Below, in pieces: positions 1 to 8,309 of a stretch of 64,000 bases of DNA (positions are counted from its first letter, which is position 1; every line of letters begins with the position of its first letter). The notes beneath the pieces were generated by a model. The model had not been told where the DNA came from, did not search any database, and saw only the letters and a program-made list of their open reading frames with translations. The DNA is from CAYZJV01 sp964473245 (GTDB taxonomy: Bacteria; Spirochaetota; Spirochaetia; Sphaerochaetales; Sphaerochaetaceae): contig CAYYOL010000003.1 of assembly GCA_964473245.1 (NCBI GenBank), positions 26,002 through 90,001 of the forward strand, given 5' to 3'. The position numbers were made by a program, and so were the translations under genes.

Positions 1-89
1 TGACCCATAATTGCTTGCTTATTATCTCTTTTCATTGGATTGAATTACATGTATATCTTGACCATTGGGCAAAGAGCCTCTACCAACTC

Positions 90-118
90 TTGCCAATCAT
101 CATCGGCTGAGATAAGAT
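90..118 (+). promoter_or_regulatory. dnaA promoter, predicted leaderless
   Basis: TTGCCA at 90-95, a 17-bp spacer, and TAAGAT at 113-118, which ends 6 nt before the dnaA ATG at 125. The start should fall on or beside the A of the ATG. The upstream GAGATAAG is a poor Shine-Dalgarno match and overlaps the -10 box. The same geometry recurs at several other genes in this window. Confidence 0.55.
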
Positions 119-124
119 AGCAAC

Positions 125-1531
125 ATGCCGCAAGATAAGTGGAACTACAATCCGTTTTGGGACGAGGTCGTCTCTCGAATGCAATCCTCGCTCTCAGAGC
201 AGGAGAGCACGACATGGTTAAATAGAATCTCATACGCTGGTTCGGAGGATCACAAACTTGTTTTGGCGGTTCCTTCGCTCTTCATTCGCGACTATGTGAC
301 ATCCCAATACAAGGCTTCGATTCAGAATATGCTGAATGAGCTCACAGGAGAGGCTATGTCGGTGGAATTTGTCGTACAGAAAACCTCTCCTACACAGACT
401 GAGAAACAGGCAACGGAGAAACAGGCATCCCATCCTGGACCCGTATCGACCCGAGCTGCATCGCCCATGCCAAAGGCCCAAAGAAAGCCGAAAGACACCA
501 ATATAAATGGAAGCTATCAGTTCAATAGTTTCGTCGTGGGAGATAACAGTGCCTTTGCCTACAATGTGAGCATGGCTATTGCAAAGAACCCTGGAGTAAG
601 TTACAACCCCTGCCTGATCTATGGTGGTGTGGGATTGGGAAAGACTCACCTGATCCAATCCATAGGAAACTATATTCAAGACCATACTCCAGAATTACAG
701 GTCGTCTATGTGACAGCAGAGATGTTCACCAATGAGTTCATCCAATCGATCGGAGAAGAGAAGACTCCACAGTTCAGAAACAAGTACCGAAAAGCAGACG
801 TCCTGCTGATCGACGATATCCACTTTCTTCAGAAGAAAGCCTCCACACAGGAGGAGATGTTTCATGTATTCAACAACCTGTTCGAAGCAAATAAACAGCT
901 TGTATTCACCTGCGATAGACCAATCAATGAATTACAGGATATTGCTGACAGGTTGAAGAACAGATTCACTCGGGGTATCAATGTCGATCTTCAACCGCCC
1001 GATTTCGAGACACGCCTCGCGATCCTAAGAAGAAAATGTGAAGGAAAAGTCTGTCACATCTCATCGGAAGTGCTGGAGTATATTGGAAAGAGCGTGAACA
1101 CCAATGTCCGAGATCTCGAGGCAAGTCTAACCAAGCTCATTGCATACAGTAATTTGCTGAACAAGGAGATCACTCTCGACATTGCCCGTGAGCAGCTTAA
1201 GAGCACCTATTCCATGTCGAAGGACCAATCGATGTCTCTCGATTCCATTATTCGTGTAGTTGCCGATTATTTTAATATATCTCCTTATGATATAAGAGGT
1301 AAAAAAAGGACTAAATCTGTCGTATTGCCCAGACAGATTGCCATGTACATTTCAAGAACCATCACCGATTTCTCAACGACCGAAATTGGATACGAGTTTG
1401 GAGGGAGGGATCACACTACGGTCATGCACTCGGTGCAGCGAGTGGAGGGGATGATTCAGAGCGACATAGCAGTGAGTAATTCCATACAGAATTTGATTCG
1501 CCAGGCACAAAGTTTTAAACGAGAAAAGTAG
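125..1531 (+). CDS. dnaA: Chromosomal replication initiator DnaA
   Basis: AAA+ ATPase that binds DnaA boxes and opens the origin. It has 468 residues, normal for the family. Residues 1-85 are the interaction domain I, followed by a variable Gln/Pro/Lys-rich linker to about residue 130. Walker A GGVGLGKTH lies near residue 167 and Walker B LLIDDIHF near 229. The DNA-binding domain IV signature GGRDHTTVMHSV is near residue 427. The ATG at 125 has no good ribosome site but lies 6 nt after a -10-like hexamer. The DnaA-box-rich gap to dnaN follows directly. Identification is certain. Confidence 0.98.
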   Translation: MPQDKWNYNPFWDEVVSRMQSSLSEQESTTWLNRISYAGSEDHKLVLAVPSLFIRDYVTSQYKASIQNMLNELTGEAMSVEFVVQKTSPTQTEKQATEKQASHPGPVSTRAASPMPKAQRKPKDTNINGSYQFNSFVVGDNSAFAYNVSMAIAKNPGVSYNPCLIYGGVGLGKTHLIQSIGNYIQDHTPELQVVYVTAEMFTNEFIQSIGEEKTPQFRNKYRKADVLLIDDIHFLQKKASTQEEMFHVFNNLFEANKQLVFTCDRPINELQDIADRLKNRFTRGINVDLQPPDFETRLAILRRKCEGKVCHISSEVLEYIGKSVNTNVRDLEASLTKLIAYSNLLNKEITLDIAREQLKSTYSMSKDQSMSLDSIIRVVADYFNISPYDIRGKKRTKSVVLPRQIAMYISRTITDFSTTEIGYEFGGRDHTTVMHSVQRVEGMIQSDIAVSNSIQNLIRQAQSFKREK

Positions 1532-1754
1532 TTTGAAAAACCTGGGGATGCAATGGGGAAAACCTGTTGATACATGTGGATAATTTCGGTTGCTTGTGGA
1601 TTCATGTGGATAAGAGGTGGATGAAATCGCTGTTTTCTCCACAAGAAGTTAAATTTTATGAAGATATTGTATAAAGATTTATTGTCGTTTTCCACAGTAT
1701 ACATGATACTATTACTACGACTACTATCTTTATATAAATAATAGGAGTAATCAG
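1532..1754 (+). other. Probable oriC: dnaA-dnaN intergenic region
   Basis: This 223-bp gap holds perfect DnaA boxes TGTGGATAA at 1575-1583 and 1605-1613 and a near match TGTGGATTC at 1595-1603. Opposite-strand near matches are TTCTCCACA around 1635-1643 and TTTTCCACA at 1688-1696. AT-rich stretches lie at about 1647-1685 and 1727-1742. Downstream of the last box is a phased trinucleotide tract (separate entry) followed by ATCTTTATATAAATAATA. This order of boxes, trios and AT-rich DNA is that of a bacterial basal unwinding system. The dnaN ribosome site AGGAG is at 1743-1747. Confidence 0.85.
1709..1726 (-). other. DnaA-trio tract within oriC
   Basis: The plus strand reads CTA TTA CTA CGA CTA CTA, six trinucleotides in perfect phase. 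The minus strand therefore carries 3'-GAT-5'-type repeats with one GCT exception. It begins 12 nt after the DnaA box at 1688-1696 and leads into AT-rich DNA. DnaA-trios are the known single-strand DnaA binding element of the unwinding region; the assignment here rests on sequence pattern and position. Confidence 0.75.
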
Positions 1755-2858
1755 ATGAAGTTCGCCTGCCAGAAAAATATGCTGCTAAAAGAGATCGTTT
1801 TGGCCCTCGATTTCACCAGTCAGAGAAACACTCTTTCCATAGTGTCGAATGTATTGCTTGAAACTCATGCAAATACCTTGATCATACGAGCTACAGACCA
1901 GAAAGTAGGTTTCACTACAGAAGTTCCAGTCGAAACGATCGAAGAGGGCTCTACCACGGTCTTCTGTGACAAGTTTCTGGGAATTCTCAGAGCACTTCCC
2001 GATGAAACGATCATATTCGAAGAATCTGGAGATAAATTACTTATCCATCCTGAGAAGAAATCGATCGACTTTGAGTTGAGAACCATCTCTGCAGATAAAT
2101 ATCCATCATTGGAAAATTCCCCATCGGATAGTTTCTTCTCACTGAGCCAGAAGGATCTGTTCTTCATGATCGATCAGACCATTTTTGCCATAAGCGACGA
2201 TGAAACACGCTATTTCATGAATGGTGTCTATCTCGAACAGGATTCACAAGCTCTGGTCATGGTCTCTACCGATGGTAGACGCCTCTCCTATATCAGCCGA
2301 TCGTTTGAAACACCCATTCCATCGTTCAATCCCGTTATCATACCGGCTAAATTCCTTACATTGCTCAAAAAAGCCGGATCGGGCGAAGGTGAAATTCAGC
2401 TCTCAGTGAATGAATCCATCATTTTCGCCAGATTCGGTAACCAATTCATGTATTCTACTCTCATAAAGGGGCAATTCCCTAACTATCGTCGAGTCATTCC
2501 TGCAAGTCAGACCAACACGTGCATTGTCCCGGTAAGTGAAATGAACGAAGCTCTGAAACGTGTCTCTCTGCTTGTCGAGAATAAAGCAAAACGAGTATAT
2601 CTCGATATCGAAGCAGGTGGCATTACCATCAGTTCAGAAGAGAGCGATTTTGGACAGGCAAAGGAGATCATCCATTGCGACTACACAGGCGAAAGCTGTA
2701 GGATCGCCATGAACTACTCCTACCTTGTCAGTCCTCTTCGGGTGATCGAGGGAGATACTTTCGCGCTCTGTTTCACCGAATCGAACAAGGCCGTCACGGT
2801 GAGACCAGAACCTGAAAAGGACTACTTCCATATCATCATGCCCATGCAAATAGACTGA
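1755..2858 (+). CDS. dnaN: DNA polymerase III beta subunit (sliding clamp)
   Basis: Processivity clamp, a ring-forming dimer of three-domain subunits that tethers polymerase III to DNA. The 367 residues match the usual length and show the three repeated clamp folds. The C-terminus ends in the family's HIIMPMQ-type motif (DYFHIIMPMQID). AGGAG at 1743-1747 sits 7 nt before the ATG. Its stop overlaps the recF start (ATGA-type overlap at 2858), so the two are translationally coupled. Confidence 0.97.
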   Translation: MKFACQKNMLLKEIVLALDFTSQRNTLSIVSNVLLETHANTLIIRATDQKVGFTTEVPVETIEEGSTTVFCDKFLGILRALPDETIIFEESGDKLLIHPEKKSIDFELRTISADKYPSLENSPSDSFFSLSQKDLFFMIDQTIFAISDDETRYFMNGVYLEQDSQALVMVSTDGRRLSYISRSFETPIPSFNPVIIPAKFLTLLKKAGSGEGEIQLSVNESIIFARFGNQFMYSTLIKGQFPNYRRVIPASQTNTCIVPVSEMNEALKRVSLLVENKAKRVYLDIEAGGITISSEESDFGQAKEIIHCDYTGESCRIAMNYSYLVSPLRVIEGDTFALCFTESNKAVTVRPEPEKDYFHIIMPMQID

Positions 2859-3943
2859 TGAGATTCCGTTCGATCGGGTTCCACCATTTCAGGAACCTCG
2901 CTGATTCCCTGGTACCGACAGATACACGTCATGTCGTACTGATTGGTACCAATGGACAGGGAAAAACCAATTTCCTGGAAGCACTCTATGTTCTCTGCTA
3001 TGGATCGTCGTTCAGATCCATACAGAGCAGGGACATGTGCAGGCACGGTGAACGAGAATTCTCCTTATCGGCTGTTGTAGAGAGTGAGTTGGGTATCAAT
3101 CAACATATTCTATTCCGTTTTGGCGAGGGGAAACGAGAAATTCGTATCGATGGAAAGGAGATTCGAGATCGACGTGAACTGATCTACAACATCCCTTGCA
3201 TAGTGTTCTGTCATGACGATATTGAATTCGTGCGAGGAACTCCAGAGAGTAGAAGACGGTTCTTCGATCAGACAATGAGTCTGTACAATCCGCTCTTCTT
3301 CGATGATCTCAGACGATACAAAGTCGTGTTGAAGCAGAGAAATGCTGCGATCAAAGAGAACTACCATGCACTCATTCCAGTATACGACGACCAACTTGCA
3401 CAGTTAGGAATCTCTATTCAGCAACAGAGGAGAGAGGCGGTTGAAGAATTCAACTCGCTATTCGGACCTCTGTATGCCTCTGTAAGCGGCGGGAGTGACT
3501 CCATGCGTATTGCCTATCGTCCATCGTGGGGCGATTGTACGACCGCAGAAGATGTGAAGGATAAGCTTGCCAGGACATGGGAGAGGGATGTCCGAATGCA
3601 GACTACCGCGAGTGGCATACATCGGGACCAGTTCGTTGTAATGGACGGATCGATACATTTTGCATCAAGCGGTTCTACAGGACAGATGCGGCTTGCATCG
3701 TTGATTTTCCGTATTGCTCAGGTACAATCATTCCGGCAGAAGACGGGCAAGGATCCCATACTTCTTATCGATGATGTCCTGCTCGAACTCGACATCGTCA
3801 AGCGGGGGCACTTTCTCGAACAGCTCGGCGGATATAGCCAGGCGTTCTTCACATTTCTTCCAGAAGAGCAGTACTTTTCCGAAATTACCAAGGGTGAGGG
3901 ATTGACCTATCGAGTGGAAGATGGGAGATTCATGGAGTCATGA
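2858..3943 (+). CDS. recF: DNA replication and repair protein RecF
   Basis: SMC-like ATPase that helps load RecA at gaps. It has 361 residues. Walker A GTNGQGKT is at residues 30-37, the ABC-type signature STGQMRL near 271, and Walker B LLIDDVLLELD near 304. The start overlaps the end of dnaN and the stop overlaps the DUF721 start, so dnaN-recF-DUF721 is one operon. Confidence 0.96.
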   Translation: MRFRSIGFHHFRNLADSLVPTDTRHVVLIGTNGQGKTNFLEALYVLCYGSSFRSIQSRDMCRHGEREFSLSAVVESELGINQHILFRFGEGKREIRIDGKEIRDRRELIYNIPCIVFCHDDIEFVRGTPESRRRFFDQTMSLYNPLFFDDLRRYKVVLKQRNAAIKENYHALIPVYDDQLAQLGISIQQQRREAVEEFNSLFGPLYASVSGGSDSMRIAYRPSWGDCTTAEDVKDKLARTWERDVRMQTTASGIHRDQFVVMDGSIHFASSGSTGQMRLASLIFRIAQVQSFRQKTGKDPILLIDDVLLELDIVKRGHFLEQLGGYSQAFFTFLPEEQYFSEITKGEGLTYRVEDGRFMES

Positions 3944-4239
3944 AGGAGAAAACGACCCAGGAGTTGCTGGAGATGCTTCTTTCCAGGCTCAATATCGATG
4001 AATCGAACCCACTCATGTCCATGCATCGATCGTGGATGGAGATTGTAGGTCCCGATATAGCTGCACATGCGAAGCTGTTCGATATCAGAGGAAAAGTCCT
4101 GGTTATCGAAACGGACCACCCAACGTGGAGTTCTCTCATTCTTATGCGGAAGAGACAGATTGTGGCCCGTCTGAAGGCTCAATTTCCCGAGCTGGGTATC
4201 TCGCAACTTCAGGTGAGGTCTAAGTCCAACTCCACTTGA
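3940..4239 (+). CDS. DUF721 family protein (DciA-like)
   Basis: A 99-residue protein overlapping the end of recF by 4 nt. The pattern MSMHRSWMEIVGPDIAAHAK followed by VLVIETDHPTWSSLI is typical of DUF721, whose DciA members load the replicative helicase in bacteria lacking DnaC. Its place in the dnaA-dnaN-recF cluster supports a replication role. That it loads helicase here is inferred from the family. Confidence 0.85.
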   Translation: MKEKTTQELLEMLLSRLNIDESNPLMSMHRSWMEIVGPDIAAHAKLFDIRGKVLVIETDHPTWSSLILMRKRQIVARLKAQFPELGISQLQVRSKSNST

Positions 4240-4293
4240 CATTAAGAGCAGACGAACTATATACTGCCCCCTCGGGAGAGCGTTCCCATTGAA

Positions 4294-4322
4294 TTGATAA
4301 AATCCGCGTTAAGCGATACATA
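4294..4322 (+). promoter_or_regulatory. rpmH-rnpA promoter
   Basis: TTGATA at 4294-4299, a 17-bp spacer and TACATA at 4317-4322 lie in the short gap after DUF721. A start about 4329 leaves a short leader before the rpmH ATG at 4338. GGAG at 4326-4329 serves as ribosome site. Confidence 0.55.
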
Positions 4323-4337
4323 TTTGGAGATTTTCCC

Positions 4338-4493
4338 ATGAAGAGAACTTATCAACCCAGCAGAACAAAAAGAAATAGAAGACTTGGCTTCCGTGCCCGC
4401 ATGGCAACCAAGGGTGGGCGTATGATTCTTGCCAGAAGAAGGGCAAAGGGCAGGAAGAAGCTTACCGTCTGCGATGAGAAAAAGCCTTACTAA
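4338..4493 (+). CDS. rpmH: 50S ribosomal protein L34
   Basis: A 51-residue basic protein beginning MKRTYQPSRTKRNRRLGF, the classic L34 signature, with the family's GR-rich second half (LARRRAKGRKKLTV). It ends with a slightly extended CDEKKPY tail. GGAG lies about 8 nt upstream. Its last 20 nt overlap the rnpA reading frame, so the two are expressed together. Confidence 0.97.
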   Translation: MKRTYQPSRTKRNRRLGFRARMATKGGRMILARRRAKGRKKLTVCDEKKPY

Positions 4494-4824
4494 ACAAGAA
4501 ATTGTAAAAAAGAAGCCAGATATTGATGCGATATTCCGCAATGGTAAGAAATTCTCCTGCACCGGGGTGCGAATGCTTGTCGCACCCAACGGTCTACCTG
4601 TGAACAGGATTATAGTAATTCCTGTTCGCAACTATGGAAATGCCGTCCAACGAAACAGAATCAGACGGCAGATCAAAGAGATATGGAGAAATGAGAAACC
4701 AGGATTTCGCGTTGGCTTCGATTTTGCGTTCGTGGTGTATCCAGGGAAGGCTAACGATCATGCAACACAAAAAAGTCAGCTGATACGACTATTCTCACAG
4801 GCAGAAATCTATTTCGCCGGCTAA
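4474..4824 (+). CDS. rnpA: Ribonuclease P protein component
   Basis: Protein subunit of RNase P, which trims tRNA 5' ends. The ATG at 4474 gives 116 residues, the normal family length, starting MRKSLTKQEIVKKK. A purine-rich AGGAAGAAG at 4452-4460 lies upstream. The RNA-binding signature NAVQRNRIRRQIKEIWR is present at about residue 61. A TTG at 4429 would add 15 residues and overlap rpmH further; I prefer the ATG. No yidD lies between this gene and yidC. Confidence 0.93.
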   Translation: MRKSLTKQEIVKKKPDIDAIFRNGKKFSCTGVRMLVAPNGLPVNRIIVIPVRNYGNAVQRNRIRRQIKEIWRNEKPGFRVGFDFAFVVYPGKANDHATQKSQLIRLFSQAEIYFAG

Positions 4825-4883
4825 TCAGTTCATATGCCTTTTCCTGCAATCACCTCTCGCATGCAACCCATTCAGGAGTGGAT

Positions 4884-6701
4884 ATGGACAGAAACACAAT
4901 CCTTGCTATCGTCCTTTCTGTAATCGTCATATCTGTTGGACTTACCATACAGACGACGTTTTTCGCCCCGGACCCAGTAGCAGTGGAGCCTCATCAGACG
5001 GGAACGACGGTTACAGACCCCGACTCGCAAGCATCCATGCAACAGACCACGAGCGCTCCGGTTTCCTTTGCTCAGGCGGCTCAAGCCTGGGATAGCGGAC
5101 TTATCGGATCGTTCAGACAACTGGGAGAGGCCGACAGCACCTCCAGATTCACGTATGAGACAGAAGTGTTCATTGTTGAATTCGATCCAGTCGGTGCCGG
5201 CATTTCGAGTCTTAGACTGAAAAACCACCTCGATAATGGCGAACCGGTAGAGCTGATTTTCAACACAGAAGAACATCCGCCGGCATTCTCTCTCTATGCA
5301 GGTGACGATTCAACCAATCCGATCGATGCCACCTTCAACTATAGAATCGTGCAGAATCGAGTCGAGTTCTCCCAATCATTCGTGATGATCGGGGAAGATG
5401 GGACGCCGACCGATGAGGAGTTCACACTAACCAAGACATACCGATTCGGTCCTACCGACTACCTCTTCGAAATATCTGTAGAGATAGCGAACTCCCAGAA
5501 CAAAGCCATTCCACTTAATTACAACGGATACGCCTACACGCTTGCATTCGAGCCCCAGATCGGACCCGAATTCCATGAAGCGCCAGATGGGAACTACACG
5601 TATAGAAAATTCTATCTCGAACAGGATGGGAAGAAGTCGACCCCCAGAATACGCGATGGAGTCTACGAGACGAATGATTTCATCACCTGGGCTGCGATTG
5701 CCGGAAAATACTTCTCTCTGATCGGAATTCCCGATGCCACCCGCTATCAAGTCACCCTGACTGAACAGACTTCCGATTCCATTCCACTCGAATCTCGCAT
5801 GTATTTCTCTCGACCAGCCTATCGGACTGCATCTGGAAAAGATGTGTTCAGATTCTATGTGGGTCCACAGCTGAAAAGCGACATGGCTATCTACAACAAT
5901 GCTTCGGACAATGGATTCGGACTGTCCGATCTGCACCTTGAAAAGGCGCTCGACACCAGCTCATGGTTGGGTTGGCTTGAATCTATCCTTAAATGGTTGC
6001 TCCAATTCTTCTATGGGCTCATTCCCAACTACGGAGTTGCGATTATCCTGTTGACGATTCTCATCAAAATCGTGCTCCAGCCATTCAGCAAGAAAAGCAT
6101 GCAGTCTACGTCTAAGATGCAGGCTCTTGGACCTCAGATGGAGGAGCTGAAAACCAAATACAAGGATAATCCGACCAAACTGAACCAGGAGATGAGTGAG
6201 CTGTACAAGAGAGAGAAGATAAATCCACTCGGAGGATGTCTTCCCATGCTTTTCCAGTTCCCGATATTCATAGCCCTCTATGGACTGCTGAACAAGCATT
6301 TTGAACTCAGAGGAGCCATGTTCATACCCGGATGGATCGAAGATCTGTCGTTGCCCGAATCCATTATCCATTTTGGTTCGGTCACATTACCACTCATAGG
6401 AAGTGATATCCGACTCCTCCCGATCCTCTATGGAACATCGATGATCTTCTCATTCAAGATAAGTCAGGCAGGTGGAGCGACCCAGAGTGGAATGACCGGA
6501 AAATTCATGATGTACGGTATGCCGATCATGTTCTTCTTCATCCTCTACAATGCACCTTCTGGGCTACTTCTCTACTGGATGGTCATGAACTTCATCTCCA
6601 TTGGACAACAAGTGTATATGAACAAGAAACGGAAGAAAAATCCTGAATCCGTAAAACCTGCACTTTCGCTCAGAAGGAATCAGGGAAAAGGAAAAAAGTA
6701 A
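4884..6701 (+). CDS. yidC: Membrane protein insertase YidC
   Basis: Inserts and folds inner-membrane proteins, alone or with SecYEG. AGGAG at 4874-4878 is 5 nt before the ATG at 4884, which fixes this start over the in-frame GTG at 4878 that overlaps the ribosome site. It has 605 residues: an N-terminal membrane anchor (about 5-22), a large periplasmic beta domain (about 60-350), then the conserved insertase core beginning near FYGLIPNYGVAIILL. A Lys in ILIKIVLQPF sits where the hydrophilic groove Arg is usual. The tail is Lys-rich, as in ribosome-binding YidC proteins. Confidence 0.97.
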   Translation: MDRNTILAIVLSVIVISVGLTIQTTFFAPDPVAVEPHQTGTTVTDPDSQASMQQTTSAPVSFAQAAQAWDSGLIGSFRQLGEADSTSRFTYETEVFIVEFDPVGAGISSLRLKNHLDNGEPVELIFNTEEHPPAFSLYAGDDSTNPIDATFNYRIVQNRVEFSQSFVMIGEDGTPTDEEFTLTKTYRFGPTDYLFEISVEIANSQNKAIPLNYNGYAYTLAFEPQIGPEFHEAPDGNYTYRKFYLEQDGKKSTPRIRDGVYETNDFITWAAIAGKYFSLIGIPDATRYQVTLTEQTSDSIPLESRMYFSRPAYRTASGKDVFRFYVGPQLKSDMAIYNNASDNGFGLSDLHLEKALDTSSWLGWLESILKWLLQFFYGLIPNYGVAIILLTILIKIVLQPFSKKSMQSTSKMQALGPQMEELKTKYKDNPTKLNQEMSELYKREKINPLGGCLPMLFQFPIFIALYGLLNKHFELRGAMFIPGWIEDLSLPESIIHFGSVTLPLIGSDIRLLPILYGTSMIFSFKISQAGGATQSGMTGKFMMYGMPIMFFFILYNAPSGLLLYWMVMNFISIGQQVYMNKKRKKNPESVKPALSLRRNQGKGKK

Positions 6702-6702
6702 G

Positions 6703-7134
6703 ATGATAAAAGAATATGAAGCAAAGACAGAGCAGGAGGCCATTGCACTAGCAATGGAAGANNNNNNNNNNNNNNNNNNNNNNNNNNNNNNNNNNNNNNN
6801 NNNNNNNNNNNNNNNNNNNNNNNNNNNNNNNNNNNNNNNNNNNNNNNNNNNNNNNNNNNNNCTCAATCCGGGCGTGAAAGTGGTGATCGATAGCGAGAAC
6901 TACCGGATGCGTCACGAGGAGCAGCTGGTTAAACTCGCCTACCGCTCAGCAGAGCAGGTGAGAAGAAGCGGACGTTCGAGACTCCTTGAGCCTATGAACC
7001 CCTTTGAAAGACGATTGATACACACAGCCTTGAACGATATGGAGGGGATCACCACCAAAAGCGAAGGAGATGGGTTGTTCAAGCAGGTCCGAATCTCCAT
7101 GGATGATGAACTGCCACCCCTTCGTAGGCAGTAG
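6703..7134 (+). CDS. jag: Jag/KhpB RNA-binding protein, interrupted by an assembly gap
   Basis: The first 19 residues (MIKEYEAKTEQEAIALAME) match the Jag N-terminal domain. The part after the gap contains the end of the KH domain and a full R3H domain (LEPMNPFERRLIHTALNDM, then SEGDG). One hundred Ns at 6762-6861 cover the middle. Family members are about 200-250 residues, while only about 110 are visible here. The true missing DNA is therefore probably longer than 100 bp, and the apparent single frame across the gap is not evidence. It lies 1 nt after yidC, its usual neighbour. Confidence 0.88.
   Translation: MIKEYEAKTEQEAIALAMEXXXXXXXXXXXXXXXXXXXXXXXXXXXXXXXXXXLNPGVKVVIDSENYRMRHEEQLVKLAYRSAEQVRRSGRSRLLEPMNPFERRLIHTALNDMEGITTKSEGDGLFKQVRISMDDELPPLRRQ
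6762..6861. other. Assembly gap (100 Ns)
   Basis: Exactly 100 unknown bases, the conventional placeholder for a scaffold gap of unknown length. It falls within jag and probably hides the KH domain. Confidence 0.98.
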
Positions 7135-7151
7135 AGTCCGAGGTATCAGTA

Positions 7152-8309
7152 ATGGAAAGACGTGGTAGCATGACCTTTACCAGTGAATCGGTGAGTGAAG
7201 GACATCCGGATAAGATCTGTGATCAGATATCCGATGCCGTTCTCGACACCTGCCTCGCTCAGGATCCGTCTGCACGGGTAGCCTGTGAGACATTCGTGAC
7301 CACTGATCGAGTTGTGGTCGGGGGAGAGGTCACTACCCATGCTCAACTCGACATCGATGCACTGGTCAGAGAGGTGGTTCGGGATATCGGATACATCCAT
7401 CCAGGGGCCGGATTCGACTATCAATCTCTTGAAGTTATGGAGTTTTTGCATCAGCAATCACCCGACATAGCCTTGGGTGTCGATGCATCAAGTAGCGCCT
7501 CCGGGACACAGGGAGCTGGAGATCAGGGGATGATGTTCGGGTATGCGTGTACCGAGACTCCAGAACTCATGCCGGCTCCAGTGATGTTCAGCCACAGAAT
7601 CCTACAACGTGCAGCATCGTTGCGAAAAGGCAACGATGTTCCTTGGCTCAGACCCGATGCAAAAGCACAGGTCACGGTGGTATACGATCATGGAACACCG
7701 GTGGGAATCGACACAGTCGTGGTCTCTCATCAGCATGATGAGCACGTGAAGAGAGAAGAGCTCGAATCATATATCAAAAATCAGGTCGTTCAGCCAGCTT
7801 TGGGCGCTTCTGGCCTGTTGAGTTCAAAAACGAAATATTTCATTAATCCAACAGGAAGGTTCGTTATTGGCGGTCCTACGGGAGATGCAGGGCTGACCGG
7901 ACGCAAAATCATCGTAGACACCTATGGCGGCATGGGCAAACATGGTGGTGGCGCATTCAGTGGAAAGGATCCCTCGAAGGTTGACCGTTCTGCTGCCTAT
8001 ATGGCTCGATTCGTGGCAAAGAATCTTGTTGCATGGGCTCTTTGTAGCCGATGTGAAATTCAGATATCATATGCGATCGGAATTGCTGAACCGGTATCAG
8101 TGCTTGTGGATACATTCGGTACTGGTGTGATCGACGATGAACAGCTCGAAAAGCTCGTTCGAAAAGAGTTCGACCTCTCGCCGAGTGGAATCATTGAACA
8201 GCTTGATCTGTTACGCCCCATCTATCGGGCACACATGAACTATGGTCATTTCGGAAAGCCGGGTGTCCCGTGGGAGACCGTACTGCCAAGACCTTCTACT
8301 ATCGATTGA
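7152..8309 (+). CDS. metK: S-adenosylmethionine synthase
   Basis: Makes S-adenosylmethionine from methionine and ATP. It has 385 residues, the usual length. Motifs are TSESVSEGHPDKICDQISDA at the N-terminus, GAGDQGMMFGYA near residue 121, and GGGAFSGKDPSKVDRSAAY near 265. GAGG about 9 nt before the ATG is the ribosome site. The 3' end overlaps the oppositely oriented PfkB kinase by 11 bp. With metH and metF elsewhere in the window it completes a methyl cycle. Confidence 0.98.
   Translation: MERRGSMTFTSESVSEGHPDKICDQISDAVLDTCLAQDPSARVACETFVTTDRVVVGGEVTTHAQLDIDALVREVVRDIGYIHPGAGFDYQSLEVMEFLHQQSPDIALGVDASSSASGTQGAGDQGMMFGYACTETPELMPAPVMFSHRILQRAASLRKGNDVPWLRPDAKAQVTVVYDHGTPVGIDTVVVSHQHDEHVKREELESYIKNQVVQPALGASGLLSSKTKYFINPTGRFVIGGPTGDAGLTGRKIIVDTYGGMGKHGGGAFSGKDPSKVDRSAAYMARFVAKNLVAWALCSRCEIQISYAIGIAEPVSVLVDTFGTGVIDDEQLEKLVRKEFDLSPSGIIEQLDLLRPIYRAHMNYGHFGKPGVPWETVLPRPSTID

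Noticed and set aside
4825..4883. A yidD gene between rnpA and yidC
   Set aside because: The gap is 59 bp, too short for yidD, and no fragment of it is visible.
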